Positions 13,801 through 23,900 of a stretch of 64,000 nt of DNA are shown in pieces. A program made the position numbers and the translations under genes. The notes below the pieces were generated by a model. The model had not been told where the DNA came from and searched no databases. It was given only the letters and a program-made list of their open reading frames with translations. This DNA is from Lutjanus erythropterus (lineage: Eukaryota; Chordata; Actinopteri; Lutjaniformes; Lutjanidae): NCBI GenBank assembly GCA_020091685.1, contig CM034610.1, positions 11,158,746 through 11,222,745 of the forward strand, written 5' to 3'. The stretch's first letter is position 1, and each line of letters opens with the position of its first letter.

Positions 13801-16374
13801 ATGGAGACAAGCTGGTAGCGTGCGATGGTGTGAAACTTCAGTACAAACACCTGATTTACAGGAGAAAGAGAGGGGAAAATGATATGACATGATATTTCTT
13901 TATCAATGTGTATGAAAAATATATCAATGTCTGTGCTATTGTGCTATTGGATCAATCTTACTTCACATGCTTAACATAAAATGAAATGTGTGCTCAGACT
14001 TTCAGATGGTTTGTTCCCATCTCTGTGGGAATGAATCATAATATTTGCAGAATCACAATACTTAACAATCACAATACATATCAAATAAGTACCCAAGTAT
14101 CCTGCAATTACCAAATCAGAGGAGATATGCATGTGTGTGTATCGTTCTTGGCCTACTATTTGTTGAAGCTCTGAGCTGCCTACCTCCAGCATCCTCATCA
14201 ATATGTCCCGCCCATTGCCATTCTCCTGCTCTGACTTTGAGCGGATGCAGTCTACCAGGTTGAGCAGCAGCTTGCAAGACATGGTCTGGATGTTACTGGG
14301 AAGCGACTCGTCATCAATGTTCTTGGCAAAGAGCTGCACAGCTAAGGATAAATCTGTCAGGGGCAAGTTCTGACGAACATGATGCACCAGGTCTGCTAAT
14401 GTGCTGTAGGCCAAGGGTCTGAAAAGAAAGAGAAACATGCAACTATGACATCTGCAGCAGAATTAAAATGATCTTTCATGACTTATAGCAGTGATAATTG
14501 AAAAGACTGCACTCCAATGAAGAGCAATTTTCTAAAAGGCAGAAAAAGTAGTCATCAGCAGTCATGAAAAGCTTGTCAGATATGGAAAGTAGCTTTGGGA
14601 TGCAACTGAAACCGTGAAGGAGAAACACAGAGAGAGAAGGTGAACTAATGAGTGACACTGAAAGTCCTGCCAGGTCTCAGCCAACCTCCTTGTTTCCTAT
14701 GTCGAACTAATGTGAAATGACAACTTGGGAGTCAGCTTCCCTCTAAATCCTGCCAACAGTGAGAACTGCCTTATTAATATGCTAGGACACTTAACACACA
14801 CCTGGCTGAGCAATCATCCACAAGAAGGGGGGGCACACAAAACTCACCGAAGTGTCTCCCGTGCAGTGTAACCAGAACCGATGAGGATACCTTCATCAAA
14901 AAGTTTGTCCATACAAGGTATAAACTCTGAAACACATTAAGAAATCTGTCAGGGCATCATTCAAAAATTTTAGGAGTGTCCCAGAAAAAGAAGTTTACAG
15001 GTACTGCAGAGGTTGTATTAATGGAATATTTCTGTCACCGACTGAATTTATTTTAAATGATGGGAAAATCTGAGGCATTTCATTTTGACAGATTAAAACA
15101 CTGAGAACGAGCTACTACAAGTGGTTATGTTCGTTACATAAATGGAGACATAACTTTACATGATATAATGTAAAAGACAGATAAATCTTTAGCCAAATAA
15201 TCACAAACTCATCACCGAGATATCATACATTTCTATTTAAAACATTTTTTTAACTTTATAGAATAAAAAGTGCTATGAGCTTGTGAAAAGTTGCTAAATC
15301 TGGCGAAAAAGTTACCAAGTTGTCAACAATGAGCCCAATAATTATGATGTGATTGATACACAAGTGTAGTGGAGGATGAAGCAGCTCAGGTAGTAGAGCA
15401 GCTTGTCTGCAGACTACAGTGTTGGTAGTTTGATCCCTGCCTCCCCTCACAGGGTGAAGTGTCCCTGGACAAGACATTGCACACTGGTTTCCCCAGCCAG
15501 TGGGGATGCACAAGCTAATGCATTGCCACATTTAATCAGGAAGGGTGAGGAAGGGCATCCAGTGTAAAAAAGTCTACACTGAATCAAGTATGTCCGGCAG
15601 GGTCTGCCAGCAGCCCCTAACTGGAGCAGCCAAAAAAAGGAAGCCCTTAGAAATGCACAATCTGTAAGTTTATTATGTTGTTATCATTAAAAATGAAAAG
15701 GGTGGATAAAGTTGGATTATTAAGTATTTTTTATGACACTGTCTGTCAAAATGACGAGAAAGTCTGACGCAACCTCTGGTGTGCAGCATGTACACATGGG
15801 AATAATAAATGTACATGAAATGTTATAAATGTTTTTTTTTTAATATAATAACTATCACTGCTTCTTTCCCTGCATTGGCGGTAGTAGAATAACTGTCAAT
15901 CAAACACCTGTGGTCAGATAGTTTCCTCAGTTTTCTGCAACTCCACAACGTGAAATGAAATGAATCACTGAAAATGGTTTGAGGCACAGAGGCAGAAGTA
16001 ACTCACAGTATAATGCAGAAAAAAAATCCACCAATTGAGTAGCTGTATCTCGTGATTTCACTGATGGGCAGTTGAGCTTTTATTCCGTTTCATTCAGCCT
16101 CACTTTTCGCCGCTCAGTCACCAAATCAAAATGAGGTTCTACAGCCACAGTTTGACAGCTAATAAAAATGTTATTTCAGAGCTGTGAAATGTGAAAAATG
16201 AAGTGTGACTTGGCAAGAAACTGGGCTGCTAATGTTTTGACCAGGAAGAAAACATTAAACGTCAATTAGTCTTAAAGTTTCTTCAACTTTTACTGGGGAG
16301 AAGAATGAAAAGGATTATGAACCAGTCTAAAAATGTCACCCAGCCTTCTCACTGTTCCACACTAGTTTATAGAC

Positions 16375-16435
<61 letters not shown>

Positions 16436-18367
16436 ATACGGCTACGTAGGTCAGTTGTGAGGATGTGCTTGGCTGCAATGAGCAGTTCCTTGCGGAGGTG
16501 AGCCGTCTCAGAGGGGCAGTGGGATAGCAGCTGCAGCATGCCCTTTACCATCTGCTGAGAGTACTTCCCTACCAGGTCCTGATAGGGCAAATATATTAAA
16601 AATTAATTTTTAAAATTACTCCACACAGGCAACCTACGTTCAGTTAAAATAATTAAATACACCCGTCAATACAAATACAAGCCAAATGTTTGGAGTAGTT
16701 AATATCTTTTAATTTAGTTTGTGTGGTGTCTGTAACAGTACAAACAATGGTAAACTAAATCCTCTACTAACAGAATTCTTCTAGGGGCTTTAAGTTATTT
16801 TTATGGTTTATCAGTGTTATTTGATGTTTGTACAAATTGTCTGAGTTTTTATTGTCTTAAATGGTTTCTGATTCTGCACAGTTAGTGTTGTGGGAGATAG
16901 CTTCAGAGGAAGCCATTTGTGCCATTATTTCTTGTTCAGTGTGAAAAAAAGACGTCAATAAAAAGTTTTAATTTAATTTTTCAAAGTGTCTGTTTTATCT
17001 TTATTCTTCCCAGGTTCAGTTTGAGCACATATTGTTACTCTCTGCTTCCTGCCAATCACCTGACACTACAGCTGCCCAATTGATCAAAATATTATTGAAA
17101 ATCACCATATGTCCAAGTGCAATATTCAAAGCAGAAGTTGCAATTTGGAGTACTGTTGTGCTGCAGAGATAACCCGGCCTATAAATCTTTATCTCCCAAT
17201 TTAAGAAAACATTTTGGTTTGGTACAGACCCCAAAAAAATTCATATCATTGTGATTTTAATCTTTTTTTTCCCCAGTGAAAATGAAAATCGTGATGCAAA
17301 AAAGTTCCCACTAATCATGAATTATACTGCAATCAAAATACCAGCCAAAATAATTGCAATCTAATTTCATTTTTACACTATACTGTGCAGCCCTACCTGA
17401 CACCCACAAAAAGAAATAAAATCCAGGAGGCAATCCTTGAAAACATGTCAACAGTTGATTTGCTACATCAGCATCTTTATATTCCACAGATTTTTTCCAA
17501 GTAGTAGCATTAAGCTATGCTTGACAGGAGGATAACAAAAAGTATGTACGGTATATTACACACTACAAAATACTGATGAGAAAAATCAGATCATGATGCA
17601 AGTGAAAGGGCTTCAACTATAAATGGCAACTATATTCCTTTAAGGCAAAATGATTTATTAAACCTCTTCATTGACAGTGAAAACTGATGCAACCAAAGCC
17701 ATCAAACAGGTGTACCTGGTAGATTCGGATGATGTAAGCAAGAAATGACAGAGTCTTGATCTGTGCAGCAATGAAGTCTGCATACAGCTCCTTGTTGTAA
17801 AGCTTGTGTTGCCTGCAAATGAAACAGCGCAATTTACATACAAAAGCCATTTAGCCCCATCAAAGACATTAATGATGTTGAATACCTGCAGTCAGTTGCA
17901 ATTACAGAGGTTGAAATTGTCTGTCTACATATGGGACTCAATTCTACATGGGTGACTTGTTTGTTTGTGTCACAGCTGCTACTGCACGTCTGGAAGAAAC
18001 TTTCTCTATACCTGCAAGAGACTGTTGAGGTGTTTTTTCTAAATTAACTCTGCTCCATTTCCGCCCTGTTCGGAATGCTTAACACAACCCTCTTCCTACC
18101 CTGAGAGGTTTCACCTCCTGCTAAGCCAATTTCTACAATTCTAACTGCCCCGAACGGATTTTAACTCTGGGTTTGGCAGGCAAAGTGCCAAGCAACACCA
18201 TCAACAAACTAAGTGTGACAGAGGAAGAGGGGGAGAAAAAAAAACAATTCCCTTAAACATGCCCAAACTTATTTCAAAGGCTGTGAGGTGAAAATGAAAA
18301 GTGTTAAAAGCACAGTCGATCTCCAATCTGTGATACACATGCAGAGCTCACATACATAAGCATGCAG

Positions 18368-18401
<34 letters not shown>

Positions 18402-21400
18402 CCATCTTACCTGGCCTGCGGAGATACCTGGAGCATGATGGTGTTCATGATCAGGGGCACAAACTCTGACACCACATTGTGAATGTTCAGCTTATATAGC
18501 TGAGGGCACAGAACAAAACACAATCTCAGTTAATGAAAAACTAACCTCATCTTAACACACGCACGCACACACACCGTTACAGCTGAAGTGAAGGACAAAA
18601 TATGCTAAAACTTCCAATTAGCAAATTCAGTTAGGTGTCAAAATCATTGAAAACTACGGCATCTTCACCTCCATCCCTAAAAAAGAAACATATTTTACCC
18701 AACACTTTGTAATTCGCTGTCATTGTTTTATTTTTCCCCTTGCATTTAAATCCTTTGCCATTCTTAAAAAAAAACGGAAATAACACATTTTGACATAACT
18801 AATTTCACCTCTTCTTGAACCACACTACTAAAGGTTATTGTGTAAATGACATATTTAGAAAAGTTCAAGAGCATGTCACTAACCTGATACATCAACACCA
18901 CTATGATGGGCAGCTCTGCGAGCACCTTGAGAGACAAGGACCCCCGTGGGATGATGGTGTGCTAGAGGCAGAAACAAAGTGAGAAGCATAATGTGGATCA
19001 GTGAAATAACTGGATGATGTAAATATTGGACATTTGCCACATCCCTCTACCTCTACAATCATATCCAATCAAGTTATTCTGACACATCACTGCATCTAGT
19101 AAACAAAAGGACAAGTGGACTGGGAACCACAAGGTTGCTGGGTTGAATTCTTGTCAGTTTTTGCATATTTGCCATTATAAAATGTTTCACTTGTAAGACT
19201 ATTTCCCTCCGTGTGATTATGTTTTCAGAATGAAAAATGTAAAACGAAGACCACAATTAATTTTTGAGGAAAAGAATCTTTAAGCAGCTGGTTAGCAGTG
19301 CAGGACTAAGTCTCAGTGAGTGTGAAAACTTATAGTGAAAGAGAGGTTAACATACATTTTTTTGTATTTTCTATCTGAGGGTAAGTAAAGAGGGCAGTTT
19401 TATAGTCTCTCCAGTTAGTGCGCCAATATGGTGCTCTACTACCATCCAGTGGTTATAGACAGTACTGTAAAAGTATGCCATATGGAGACTGAGTAGTGAC
19501 TACATTAACTCCTACAAACTGGTGGTTGGCTTACTGTTCGTGTTTCGCTGTCTTCCCTCTCAGGTGCAGTCTTAACCAAGACCGACGTGATCATCCCGAC
19601 CATTTCTGGCGAGGGAACTGTGTTTTCTGCTATCACCTGCGGATTCTCGAAGTACCTGGCCTGGTGGGAGCCGAAAGAGACAGTAGTTAAAGGAAACACA
19701 GACATGGTTACAAAGAAAAGGTGAAGAGAGAAGACAATGGCAAGTTACTGTGAAATTACATTAAAAGCTCAATCGTATAAGAACCAAACAGTGAAAGCAA
19801 AGCCACCTGCTTTGGAGGCTGTACTTACAACAACTTTGGGAAGGTCTTTGTAAATCTGTTTCACAAAGTCCAGAAAGTGATGAATCTGAAAAGAGAGGAT
19901 TATGGAAAACATGTTAATCCAAAACTTGAAGAAAATGTTCCTTTTCTTCTTCATAAAAAAATGAGAGGAAACCAATTATTCTTTAATATCTTAGTTCTGA
20001 GGCCTGCTTAAGCCAAATAGAAGAATTATGCCTTCACAAGTATTACATCTGTAGTGCTGCCCCTATTGTTTGTCATTCAGGTCTTAATCAATGAACAATA
20101 TTAACTGTTTTTTAATGGCCAATGTATGCTATATGGAATGAGGTTTTAGTCCTTAGCAATCACAGTTTAATGATCATCAAATCTCTGGCATCACTGAAAT
20201 AAAAAAAAAAAGATTTTGTCTTTAATACGAACTAGACCATTAAATATTGCTCTGCAAGTTTGTTTTCATCATCACAGGAGCAAAATGACAGGGGGAAAAA
20301 TGACTGATGTATATTAAAATCCACAATTAGTTAACTAAGATTTTATTTTCAAGCTATAAACCTGAGCTTCTCACCTCCTGAGAGATTGGAGGCCGGAATT
20401 GTTTGTGCAGCTCAATAATGATGCGAAGACATATCAGCACATTTTCCTCACTTTCAATCTGTGAAAGAAACAAAGTAAAAAACATGAAATGGAAATGTTA
20501 GCCCCTGTATCTGGAATAACTTCATATATAACTAATATTTCTTTTGCCAACTCCTCACAGTGACTTGAAAAATCAACCATTTTTACAGTTTTCCTAAGCA
20601 ATGTATGTATGCCACAGCAATGAACCCCAACTTATTTTTTCTAATACATCCCCCAAAAATATTACTACCACAGAAAATTTGCAGGTTTTGGGGGTGGTTA
20701 ATATTAATTTCCCAGACATTTATGTATATTTACAAAGCTTTGGAAATGTTTTAGCTGTTAGAAAATAAGGCAAGATCTACTACTAAGGTAAAAAATATGC
20801 ACAACATAATTTTTGAGTATCCAAGGGATTGAAAACAAATAATACATCAAACAATTGGTTTTAAGAGATTAGGACTCATACCTCCAAGAAGCGGAACATC
20901 ACAGACAGGATATTCTTGGTGTGTGGACGAAGGTGTTCATTTGTTGGGATGCGGTGGATGATTTCCAGCACCAATTTCCTCAATTGCTGAAAGAGTGGAA
21001 AATATTTTACAGCTTACAACCAAGCTTGGTGTGTACTTAGACCATTTGATATAGTCTAGAGATGCTCATTCATTTCAATGGATGTGTTGCCATGAACACA
21101 AATACAGTAAGAATCTGAGTTGTTGAACACTGATGAACAGATTCAAACTGGTGAGTGTAGAAAGAAGCCCAAACCCTTGTCTTTAGTCACAAACCTGTGT
21201 AGGTTTTTCTTGAAGGAACTGCACCTCTCCATCCTGAAGAAATGTGAGGAAGCGAGGGATGATGTGTTCCAAGAAGGTGGAGTACTGAGGTGAGGATGTC
21301 ACATTCTGAAATCAACAAGCCCAGGACATTTTATGTGATGTAGTAAGTCAGTATACCCTGCAGTCATATTTCAGTCCTGTGCAAACTTTTATCAAGTTTT

Positions 21401-22862
21401 TTTTTTTTTTTTTTTGTTGCTGGAGGCTTATTTCCCTGCATCAAAAATATACAGTGCTTTCTAAGGTTCAGTTACAACACCTCAAAAAAATCCTTAGAGA
21501 ATTAAACTTTTGGGGAATCTATAAAACTTCTTAAAAATCCATCATAATCCATCAGCAGTGACAAAGAAAATGAATCCCCTCCATCACACACTGAGAGCAT
21601 TCATCAAACTTACCTCAAAGTTCTCGCTGACCTCCTGCATCATCTTCAGCTTAGTTTCATCAGCTGGAAGTTGAAGGACAGAATGTCACCATTAATCAAA
21701 CTTGCTAATGACACAGCTCCACTTTTCATGGCCATCTCCATGTGCTCAGCAGGGACTCTCAGATCTTATCAGTTTTACTTTCAGCGTCCAGACTGATCAA
21801 AAGGTACATTAAAAACTCACTCACACTTCAACACACTCATACGGACAAACACTCTCCCAGACACACGTACCTTTGACTGGACTAAAGCATATCGCTCTCA
21901 TCATATCGCCCATGCTAAGCACAGGTGCCCCATCTAAACCATCATTTATTTTGCTGACACTGACCAGAAAATGTGTAAATGCAATAACAGGGTGCATTAA
22001 TTAATTCATATGAGAAATGAGCTGTTGGAATTTGTAACTTTAACGGATGAAATCCAAAACAAAAAGATTACAAGACTCCATGGGAATATTTACATTCAGT
22101 CTTACATTAACTCTTAGTATACAAACATCTTCTTAATAATCCTCTTAACAATTGCCTAATACTTAAATGTTTGATTAAAATGTTGTTTGATAGGGGGAAA
22201 AAATTTATCTAGCAATATGATTCACAATTAATGGAAATTATTTATTTCACATCACAATTTTCATTTTCTCTGAATAAAAGACAGTTAAAATCATGATTAT
22301 CTGATTTGGGGTCTGTACCCAACAAATTTGTTTTCTTAGAACATGATTTGGAGGCCAGGACACCTCTGCTGCACTACAGCACTTCATTATAATGGTGTTT
22401 AGTCAAACATTTTTCCTTCATCAAAAAAGATCACAGCTTCTGCAATTAGGATATTGCACTTGGCCATATTGCAGTTTCAATAATATTTAATATATACACT
22501 AGTTCATACTGCTTCTAAACAACTGCTCAAACTCTATGGCAGGACACCAGACCAAACGTTAGCATAAAGGAAGCAAAACCAGTGACTCTAATTTACAATA
22601 ACAAATGATTTATGTGCCCATTATTTTCATGCTATAAATACAATTAAATAACAGCTCAATATTTTGAGGATTATTTTGGGGCTGTCTTCTTCCATTTCTC
22701 AGACATAACTCCTACCTAAATTACACATGTCTAGCAATACACATTGAGGTCCATGAACTTACGTGTGTTTGTGTCTGTGAGTGCTGCCACAAACTGCAGG
22801 TACTTCTTCATAAGTGTGGTCTGGTCCACCACAGTGGGGCTCGGTGCGGGCACAAAGGCCAT
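1054..22862 (-). CDS. trrap: TRRAP, transformation/transcription domain-associated protein (N-terminal 1482 residues; gene continues left of window)
   Basis: TRRAP is the large PIKK-family pseudokinase that scaffolds the SAGA and TIP60/NuA4 histone acetyltransferase complexes in the nucleus and docks activators such as MYC and E2F (family knowledge). The conceptual protein starts [20 protein letters not shown] and follows human TRRAP residue for residue through most exons. I place 30 coding exons between 22862 and 1054, all with AG acceptors and GT donors; their lengths sum to 4446 nt, or 1482 codons with no stop. This is about two fifths of the roughly 3,800-residue protein: the HEAT-repeat N-terminal half only. 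The FAT and pseudokinase domains must lie left of base 1. The start is chosen because it sits in a perfect Kozak context (GCCACCATGG) and matches the family N-terminus. Exon coordinates are in the four block entries. Identity is near certain; individual boundaries are by eye. Confidence 0.97.
1477..1813 (-). mobile_element. Degenerate non-autonomous DNA transposon (ends in CAGCCCTA)
   Basis: Sequence rich in GATAC/TTGTGATA-type motifs ends at GCCAATACACAGCCCTAG. Read from the right it begins CTAGGGCTGTGTATTGGC, a terminus I recognise from abundant hAT-like teleost elements. The left end (TAGGGGTCTAAG) may be the degenerate other terminus. It lies in trrap intron 30. It has no coding capacity. 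Confidence 0.55.
2090..4798 (-). other. trrap: trrap intron 29
   Basis: The intron runs from the unusual donor GTCGGTGC (4798 leftwards) to the acceptor at 2090-2091. Mostly AT-rich, with a poly(A) run near 2667 and a short CAGCCCTA-type transposon end at 4540-4581. The GC-richer block 2500-2640 might be a conserved non-coding element. No gene. Confidence 0.6.
4540..4581 (-). mobile_element. Short terminal fragment of a CAGCCCTA-ended element
   Basis: AATTACCAGAGAGATTAATTATTAGAAGCAGCCCTAA shares its end and its ATTAAT-rich subterminal sequence with the copies at 9229-9496 and 61111-61310. Confidence 0.45.
5377..5427. repeat. (AC)n microsatellite 20 bp from trrap exon 28 acceptor
   Basis: About 25 perfect AC units. 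In trrap orientation it reads (GT)n followed by TTTTTTCCCCTTTCTGTCTAG-type sequence and exon 28, so it forms part of the 3' splice-site region. Confidence 0.95.
7810..9894 (-). other. trrap: trrap intron 22
   Basis: Contains a GC-rich, purine/pyrimidine-biased segment (about 7980-9190) and a degenerate hAT-like repeat (9229-9496). No exon or other gene seen on either strand. Confidence 0.6.
9229..9496 (-). mobile_element. Degenerate teleost repeat, hAT-like, internal part recognisable
   Basis: Contains AAGAAGACATTTGAGGACAT, CACCATTTTCTGACATTTTG and GATCAAACAACTAATCAG, in the order and spacing of a very common teleost repeat whose outer end reads GGGCTGCAACTAA. It lies in trrap intron 22. A second copy in the opposite orientation is at 61111-61310. 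Confidence 0.65.
9895..13125 (-). CDS. trrap: trrap coding exons 17-22 (residues 596-983)
   Basis: Exons, in gene order: 13125-12931, 12812-12621, 12520-12355, 12256-12000, 11480-11280, 10046-9895. This is the most conserved stretch of the window. It contains [20 protein letters not shown] (exon 17), [19 protein letters not shown] (exon 18), [20 protein letters not shown] (exon 19), [19 protein letters not shown] (exon 20) and [14 protein letters not shown] (exon 21). Introns between exons 17 and 20 are only about 100-120 bp, while intron 21 is 1.2 kb and intron 22 is 2.1 kb. Exon 22 ends on AA, completed to Asn by the first base of exon 23 (HPN-FTEKW), a further check on phase. The function is structural, as for other HEAT repeats of the scaffold; no catalytic residue is expected here. 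Confidence 0.95.
10047..11279 (-). other. trrap: trrap intron 21
   Basis: No repeat array and no coding signal. The block 10770-11060 is GC-richer than its flanks and contains an ATGATGATGGC / GATGATTACTGACTGGGG stretch that looks unlike decayed transposon DNA. It could be regulatory, but I see nothing decisive. Confidence 0.5.
11856..11869 (+). promoter_or_regulatory. CTCF-like motif
   Basis: CCACCAGAGGGCAG fits the CTCF core consensus at every position. It lies in trrap intron 20. Motif only: occupancy cannot be judged from sequence, and such matches also occur inside repeats. Confidence 0.35.
13243..18499 (-). CDS. trrap: trrap coding exons 10-16 (residues 238-595), with proline-rich linker
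   Basis: Exons, in gene order: 18499-18411, 17812-17716, 16578-16440, 14926-14848, 14418-14184, 13850-13514, 13340-13243. Helical-repeat sequence continues with [18 protein letters not shown] (exon 11), [18 protein letters not shown] (exon 12) and [17 protein letters not shown] (exon 14). Exon 15 (residues 451-562) carries the family's low-complexity proline/threonine/alanine linker, about residues 485-520, between [10 protein letters not shown] and [19 protein letters not shown]; it looks shorter than the human linker. Codons are split at the 10/11, 12/13, 13/14 and 15/16 junctions, and all rejoin in frame. Donors of exon 11 (GTACACCT) and exon 16 (GTAACAAA) are weak. Two dinucleotide arrays begin just inside the donors of exons 10 and 12. 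Confidence 0.95.
15361..15645 (+). mobile_element. tRNA-derived SINE with LINE-like 3' tail
   Basis: The head has a Pol III A-box-like stretch (CAGCTCAGGTAG, 15382-15393) and a B-box-like stretch (AGTTTGATCCC, 15427-15437) at tRNA spacing. The middle has the motif GTGAAGTGTCCCTGGACAAG, common to several fish SINEs. The 3' part (GGAAGGGCATCCAGTG and CCCCTAACTGGAGCAGCC) resembles the tail shared with RTE-type LINEs. It lies in trrap intron 13, antisense to the gene. The family name was not checked. Confidence 0.8.
16377..16433. repeat. (TG)n microsatellite abutting trrap exon 12 donor
   Basis: About 28 TG units. In gene orientation the intron begins GTATGT and runs straight into (AC)n from position +7. 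Confidence 0.95.
17071..17397 (+). mobile_element. Dispersed repeat copy 1 (inverted partner at 22190-22500)
   Basis: Shares CCAAGTGCAATAT, TTGGTACAGACCCCAAA and GTGAAAATGAAAATCGTGATG-type stretches with the reverse complement of 22190-22500, in the same order. It ends in CTGTGCAGCCCTACC, a typical DNA-transposon terminus in fish. It lies in trrap intron 11. Confidence 0.7.
18368..18396. repeat. (AC)n microsatellite near trrap exon 10 donor
   Basis: A 29-bp AC array. In gene orientation it is a (TG)n tract starting at intron position +15. Confidence 0.95.
18884..22862 (-). CDS. trrap: trrap coding exons 2-9 (residues 1-237)
   Basis: Exons, in gene order: 22862-22763 (start codon 22862-22860), 21663-21614, 21305-21195, 20986-20882, 20458-20375, 19885-19829, 19660-19535, 18961-18884. 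They encode the first HEAT-like helical repeats. Recognisable stretches include [18 protein letters not shown] (exon 2), [19 protein letters not shown] (exon 4), [19 protein letters not shown] (exon 6), [18 protein letters not shown] (exon 7) and [19 protein letters not shown] (exon 9). Exon 2 ends one base into a codon completed by exon 3 (Pro34); exons 3 to 9 all end on codon boundaries, so several could be skipped singly without a frameshift. At exon 8 the acceptor giving Ala-Arg-Tyr was preferred over an AG six bases further in, because only the former keeps frame. Confidence 0.95.
22190..22500 (-). mobile_element. Dispersed repeat copy 2 (inverted partner at 17071-17397)
   Basis: The reverse complement reads GGCCAAGTGCAATATCC, then GGGTACAGACCCCAAATC, then GAAAATGAAAATTGTGATG, matching the copy at 17071-17397 in order and spacing. 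It lies in trrap intron 2. No open reading frame of note. Confidence 0.7.
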
Positions 22863-22946
22863 GGTGGCAGCTGGGACAGACAGTGCTGCTGTTGGGAAAG
22901 GGGACAGACAGCCGTCTGCACAGAACTCAGTGTGATCTCATGTAAA
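22863..22946 (-). other. trrap: trrap exon 2, 5' UTR part with two possible acceptors
   Basis: Upstream of the start codon the exon can begin at 22946 (acceptor TTTCTGCAG after a pyrimidine run) or at 22888 (acceptor CCAACAG after CCCTTTCC). Both are good sites and both leave the coding sequence unchanged. I favour the outer one slightly; transcripts would decide. Confidence 0.55.
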
Positions 22947-23522
22947 CTGCAGAAATGAGAGGAAAAGAAAAAGATTCTAAGTCGTTAATCCAAATGCAGG
23001 AATGAAAGCTCTAATTGTTCAACAACCTTGCAAAAATCAGCGTTGTCACGGGGAAGTTACATTATTCAATAAACAAAAAGGTAACAGACATAAACATGCC
23101 TCTTTGATGGCGCACAGTGACGACGTCACTATATGCGCCACCTAGCACAATTTGTATACTCACATACTATTAGTGAATTAAACACGGGATTTTCGGCATC
23201 TAAATTGGAACCATTGCATCATTAAGAGGGACTGCAGGCGTATCGATGCGCAAAATAAAGGCAGAAGAGACATATATACTATTAAATTTGTAGAGCACAT
23301 TAGCAACCGTTAGCTAATGAGCTAGCTCTCTCAAAGAAAGAAAGAGCTCGCGCATCCCATACCGTTTAACTCTTTTTAAGACTAAATAAACACAGGGCAC
23401 AAGAAGAAAGCACCTTTTCTCTGACGAGAACCGGTTCAAACGGTACTTATACACAAGATATTGTGTGAAACACTAAATATTTCGCCAACGTTTATAATAA
23501 AAGGCGAAGCATTTGCACTTAC

Positions 23523-23600
23523 CAGCACCATAGACAGGAAACCGTCGCTCTGTATCCGCCGCGCTCGCGGTGCTGCTGGGAGAGCAGCCGGTAAAGATGT
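23523..23600 (-). other. trrap: trrap 5' UTR exon 1 (approximate cap side)
   Basis: A GC-rich stretch that includes CCGCGCTCGCGG ends in the strong donor GGTGCTG/GTAAGTGC at 23523, about 0.6 kb upstream of the coding exon 2. This is the expected position for the non-coding first exon. The right-hand (5') limit is a guess, since no transcription start can be read directly. Confidence 0.6.
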
Positions 23601-23900
23601 GTGATATCCTTCCGCGTATTGCAAAACACTCTTTCCTTATGAATGTATTAATACAGTGTCATAATGTTTTATTGACAAGTATATGTTCAGAGAAGCGATA
23701 TAATCGGCGTTCAGTCCCGTGAAAATAAGTTTTATTGGTCAAAACGTTTTATTCTAGTACCAGCGGAACGATACACAGTGATAACCAGTGGCTATAAGAC
23801 CATCGTTTTCGATGGTCTTCTGGTTGTGGCGGTTGTGAGTAGAGATGTACATTTGCTGGTATGTGCGCATGCTCGCTGTCGTAGCCGTTCGGAGAGGTGT
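23601..23900 (-). promoter_or_regulatory. trrap: probable trrap core promoter region
   Basis: This is the sequence directly upstream of the inferred first exon. It is richer in CpG than the surrounding AT-rich DNA. It holds an NRF1-like motif (TGCGCATGCTCG, around 23864-23875) and a perfect 10-bp hairpin at 23796-23819. No TATA box is evident, as usual for a housekeeping gene. The assignment rests on position and composition. Confidence 0.4.
23796..23819. repeat. Perfect 10-bp inverted repeat with TTTT loop
   Basis: AAGACCATCG, then TTTT, then CGATGGTCTT. The stem resumes after a 7-base bulge on the left side, with AACCAG (23783-23788) pairing with CTGGTT (23820-23825). It lies about 200 bp upstream of the inferred trrap first exon. 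Function unknown. Confidence 0.85.

Larger units (their letters stand above)
14927..16439 (-). other. trrap: trrap intron 12
   Basis: Begins at the exon 12 donor with GTATGT running into (AC)n, and contains one antisense SINE (15361-15645). The rest is unremarkable AT-rich sequence. Confidence 0.7.

Noticed and set aside
15361-15440. tRNA gene
   Set aside because: A- and B-box-like sequences are present, but the acceptor stem does not pair and a SINE body and tail follow. The same applies to 35171-35230.
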